This document shows, piece after piece, positions 61,421-64,000 of a DNA stretch of 64,000 bases (positions are counted from its first letter, which is position 1; every line of letters begins with the position of its first letter). Position numbers and translations under genes: made by a program. Under the pieces are notes generated by a model, which worked only from the letters and a program-made list of their open reading frames with translations, did not search any database and had not been told where the DNA came from. Origin of the DNA: Pelagicoccus sp. SDUM812003 (GTDB lineage Bacteria > Verrucomicrobiota > Verrucomicrobiia > Opitutales > Opitutaceae); assembly GCF_031127815.1 (NCBI RefSeq), contig NZ_JARXHY010000001.1:248001-312000 (forward strand), written 5' to 3'.

Positions 61421-62778
61421 AGCGCCAGCTTGAGGTTTCCTGCGATCCGCTTTCAGCCTTCGCCAAGGTGTCCGATTTCGAGGGCGTAGTCCTGCTGCAT
61501 AGCGGACTTCAGGCCTACGGGCTGGGTCGCTATTCGATTCTTGCGGCCTTGCCGCAAAAGCGGATTCGCTGCAGACGCGATTTCGCGTGGGTCCAGGTCG
61601 GGACCTCGGAGACTCGGATCGACGGGAACCCCTTCGAGGTGTGCCGCCGGATGCTTGAGGGGCTGGAGATTGAGCGAATGGGGGCCGGAAGCCTGCCGTT
61701 TTACGGAGGGTTGATCGGCTATTTCGCCTACGATTCCGGTCGGGCGCTGGAGCCTGACTCCTTGGGCCGAGGTTCGGATGAGATGGATCTGGCTCGCTTC
61801 CACTTGTATCGAGGCGCTCTGGTGTTCGACCATCGGGAACGGCGCGTGTGGATGACCTGTTTGGACGATCGACCGGATGATGATCTGCTGCGGATCGCGC
61901 ATAGAGTCTGCGGATCTGGGGCTCCGAGCTTGGAGGCTTTCGAAGCGACGTCCAGCTTGAGCAGCAATTTCGAGAAGGGTGACTTTTGCGGCGCGGTGGA
62001 CCGGGTTCGGGAGCTGATCCTTGAGGGGGAGGTTTATCAGGTAAACCTATCCCAGCGCTTCGAAGCGACCTGCGCTGGAAGTTCAGCTGACCTGTTTCTC
62101 CGCTTGGCTGTCGCCAGTCCAGCTCCTTATGGAGCGTATCTGGATTTTGGAGACGAGCAGATCGTATCCTCATCGCCCGAGCGATTTCTGCATGTCGAAG
62201 ACGGTGTGGCGCAAACCCGACCGATCAAGGGCACGCGACCGCGAGGAGATTGCGAGGAGGAGACCTTGGCGTACGAGCGGGATCTGTCCTGCTCGGAAAA
62301 GGATCGTTCGGAGCTTTTGATGATCGTCGATCTGGAGCGAAACGATCTGGGGAGGGTTTGTCGGCCTGGTTCGGTTCGCGTGGAGCGGCTGTTCAGCATA
62401 GAGCGCTACGCTACGGTACTGCACCAGACGGCCGATGTGGTGGGCGAATTGGAGCCGGGGCTCGGGGTCATGGACTGCGTGCGGGCGATGTTTCCGGGCG
62501 GCTCCATCACCGGAGCTCCGAAGATCCGATCCATGCAGGTGATCGAGGATCTGGAGCGTGGGGAGCGTGGCGTCTACACTGGATCGATCGGTTATTTGGC
62601 TGCCTCCGGAAACGCTGACTTGAACATCGCGATTCGTACCATTCGCGTGAGCGAGGGACGTTTAAGCTTTCAAGTTGGCGGGGGAATTGTTTGGGATAGC
62701 GATCCGGAAAGTGAATACGAAGAAACGTTGTTGAAGGCGAAAGCTATGATAAAGGCGATCGGAGGCGAGCATGCTTGA
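61414..62778 (+). CDS. pabB: Aminodeoxychorismate synthase subunit I
   Basis: 454 residues. Chorismate-binding enzyme: the N-terminal part is less conserved; the C-terminal catalytic half shows YQVNLSQRFEA, SSSPERFLHVEDG, TRPIKGTRPRG, DRSELLMIVDLERNDLGRV and FPGGSITGAPKIRSMQVI, then RGVYTGSIGYL, the signature of PabB/TrpE. The PIKGTRPRG segment fits PabB rather than TrpE. With PabA it converts chorismate and glutamine to 4-amino-4-deoxychorismate. It overlaps pabA by 7 bp and pabC by 8 bp. Confidence 0.95.
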   Translation: MLERQLEVSCDPLSAFAKVSDFEGVVLLHSGLQAYGLGRYSILAALPQKRIRCRRDFAWVQVGTSETRIDGNPFEVCRRMLEGLEIERMGAGSLPFYGGLIGYFAYDSGRALEPDSLGRGSDEMDLARFHLYRGALVFDHRERRVWMTCLDDRPDDDLLRIAHRVCGSGAPSLEAFEATSSLSSNFEKGDFCGAVDRVRELILEGEVYQVNLSQRFEATCAGSSADLFLRLAVASPAPYGAYLDFGDEQIVSSSPERFLHVEDGVAQTRPIKGTRPRGDCEEETLAYERDLSCSEKDRSELLMIVDLERNDLGRVCRPGSVRVERLFSIERYATVLHQTADVVGELEPGLGVMDCVRAMFPGGSITGAPKIRSMQVIEDLERGERGVYTGSIGYLAASGNADLNIAIRTIRVSEGRLSFQVGGGIVWDSDPESEYEETLLKAKAMIKAIGGEHA

Positions 62779-63607
62779 TATTTTCTACAAGGACGGAGAG
62801 TGGCTGGATGGCTCCGCGGTGACGCAAGACCTGAGGGGGCGTGGGTTCGCCTTTGGCTATGGCGTGTTCGAAACCATGAAATTTGTCGCTGGGCAGCCCT
62901 GCTTTTTCGCGGAGCATTGCGAACGGCTCCATCGGGGCGTGAAAGCTGCCGGTTTGGAGATCGTGATCGACTCTGCCGCATTGCGCGAGATTGCCAGGGA
63001 GCTCTTTTTGCGAAACGAGGCCAGCGATGGCGTTTTTAAGATCGTCGTTTGGGATGAGTTGGAGGGGCCCTGTCTGGCCATGTTCGTCCGGAGTGTGGAG
63101 GACGGGGATGGACCGGAGGAGGCCAAGCTGCTGCAATCGCCGGTGGCGAAGGCATCCAAGGCGTTCACCAGCCGACACAAATCGCTCAACTACATGGAGT
63201 CGGTGCTGCAGTTGGCCCACGCTCGACAGGAGGGCTACACGGAATGCGTTTTCACCAACGAGCTGAATCAGCTGACCGAGTGCGCCGTAGCGAATCTGTT
63301 TTTCGTACGTGATGGAGTTTTGAATACGCCATCGATCGACTGCGGGCTTCTGGATGGCATCGTTCGGTCGAAGATCATGGATCTGGCTCGCTCGATTGGA
63401 GTCGAGGTGAAGCAAGGGAGGTTTTCGGTGGAGGACTTGCTGTCGGCGCAGGAAGCGTTTTTGACCAGCTCGGGCAAGGGTCCGCGGCCGGCTGCTCGAT
63501 TCCGCTCTTTGGACGGGAGGGAGGCGATCTTCGAGTCTCGCTCGATGGTGGATCGGCTGTTGCCGCTTTATCGCCAACTCGAAGAGGAAAGCGTGAAGAG
63601 CGACTGA
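62771..63607 (+). CDS. pabC: 4-amino-4-deoxychorismate lyase
   Basis: 278 residues, class IV PLP fold. RGFAFGYGVFETMKF near residue 20, the PLP Lys in SRHKSLNYMESVLQ near 140, FTNELNQLTECAVANLFFVRDG and SIDCGLLDGIVRSKIMDLA match PabC/BCAT-type enzymes, with the aminotransferase-class IV motif E-x5-N-x-F intact. It releases pyruvate to give p-aminobenzoate. It overlaps pabB by 8 bp and folP by 1 bp (TGATGG), so the operon is continuous. Confidence 0.93.
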   Translation: MLDIFYKDGEWLDGSAVTQDLRGRGFAFGYGVFETMKFVAGQPCFFAEHCERLHRGVKAAGLEIVIDSAALREIARELFLRNEASDGVFKIVVWDELEGPCLAMFVRSVEDGDGPEEAKLLQSPVAKASKAFTSRHKSLNYMESVLQLAHARQEGYTECVFTNELNQLTECAVANLFFVRDGVLNTPSIDCGLLDGIVRSKIMDLARSIGVEVKQGRFSVEDLLSAQEAFLTSSGKGPRPAARFRSLDGREAIFESRSMVDRLLPLYRQLEEESVKSD

Positions 63608-64000
63608 TGGCGGCTGATGGAGACAGATCGAGGGAATGGCGCCTTGGCGAAACGTCGCTCATGCTCGGCGACCGCTCCCTCATGATGGGAATTCTCAATG
63701 TGACGCCCGACAGTTTCTCGGATGGCGGTCGCTACGATGCGGTGGAGCCGGCCACTCGTCAGGCGTTGCGGCTGCTGGAGCAGGGCGCGGCGATGGTGGA
63801 TGTGGGGGGAGAGTCCACGCGTCCAGGGTTTGAGCCCGTTTCGGAGAAGGAGGAGATTCGGCGAGTGGTCCCGGTAATCCAAGCGGTGTTGCAGCGGGAC
63901 CCGAGCGCGATCCTTTCGATCGACACCTCGAAGGCCCCGGTGGCCGCCGCGGCGATTGAAGCGGGAGCGAGAATCGTGAACGATGTCTGGGGATTTCAGA
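63607..64000 (+). CDS. folP: Dihydropteroate synthase, N-terminal part (runs off right edge)
   Basis: The frame from the ATG at 63607 stays open to the window end, about 131 codons. It reads MADGDRSREWRLG, then LMMGILNVTPDSFSDGG (motif 1 of DHPS), VDVGGESTRPGFEPV (motif 2), and ILSIDTSKAPVAAAAIEAG with IVNDVWGF. These are the pterin- and PABA-binding loops of FolP. It condenses p-aminobenzoate with dihydropterin pyrophosphate and is the sulfonamide target. The ATG shares one base with the pabC stop. The N-terminal extension before motif 1 is about 25 residues. Confidence 0.94.
   Translation, partial: MAADGDRSREWRLGETSLMLGDRSLMMGILNVTPDSFSDGGRYDAVEPATRQALRLLEQGAAMVDVGGESTRPGFEPVSEKEEIRRVVPVIQAVLQRDPSAILSIDTSKAPVAAAAIEAGARIVNDVWGFQ

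Noticed and set aside
60779-62173. Minus-strand open frame of 464 codons opposite pabA and pabB
   Set aside because: Mirror of two strongly conserved genes, low-complexity Arg/Pro/Ser-rich translation without a domain.

Overview
The window looks like a chromosomal segment of a free-living Gram-negative bacterium with fairly high G+C. My best guess is Verrucomicrobiota, class Opitutae. The grounds are the mix of Sel1/TPR secreted proteins, many genes without an obvious Shine-Dalgarno sequence, and a large chemotaxis set beside surface-glycan genes. This is inference; no 16S, rRNA or tRNA gene is present to settle it. I see no insertion sequence, CRISPR array, prophage or tRNA.

Layout. 1-18.9 kb is mostly housekeeping: the start of gltX (minus strand, running off the left edge), a secreted HExxH/TPR protein, a Sel1-repeat protein, an outer-membrane-like protein, a Fur-family regulator divergent from priA, a small SelW-like CxxC protein, recQ, a TlpA-like thioredoxin, a dusB-type tRNA-dihydrouridine synthase, cheA, a hybrid PAS histidine kinase and galE. 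19.0-41.3 kb is a surface-polysaccharide or glycosylation region of about 17 genes: a nucleotide-sugar epimerase, two paralogous CgeB-like glycosyltransferases, GT4 and GT2 glycosyltransferases, a CapA-like protein fused to a methyltransferase, an asparagine-synthetase-like ligase lacking its glutaminase start, several methyltransferases including FkbM, and three genes of CDP chemistry (TagD-like, CDP-alcohol phosphotransferase, NeuA/KdsB-like cytidylyltransferase). A low-G+C patch at about 34.2-37.6 kb carries genes on both strands and looks like a later insertion. 41.3-43.8 kb holds a three-gene block of a secreted acidic protein, a periplasmic TPR protein and a FlgN-like helical protein. 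43.9-54.2 kb is a run of ten minus-strand signalling genes: cheR, a histidine kinase, a response regulator with a degenerate HD-GYP domain, cheW, cheD, an HDOD protein, a PAS-like sensor, two response regulators and a PAS/SpoIIE phosphatase. 54.4-58.1 kb is metH. 58.5-64 kb holds a LysR regulator divergent from yggS, then a folate operon nudix-pabA-pabB-pabC-folP with overlapping or touching genes; folP runs off the right edge.

How it fits together. The folate operon supplies p-aminobenzoate and dihydropteroate, and the Nudix protein may be the missing dihydroneopterin-triphosphate pyrophosphatase; MetH uses the resulting methyl-folate pool. The chemotaxis block encodes adaptation (CheR, CheD) and coupling (CheW) proteins, while the CheA kinase sits about 35 kb away, and no receptor, CheB or dedicated CheY is visible. 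The glycan region is the most unusual part. Four of its proteins share a small Rossmann-like module (pattern GxGxxG then a conserved D) placed at either end of otherwise unrelated enzymes, and several proteins are fusions or internal duplications that I do not recognise as known architectures. If the window holds an undescribed system, I would look there first.
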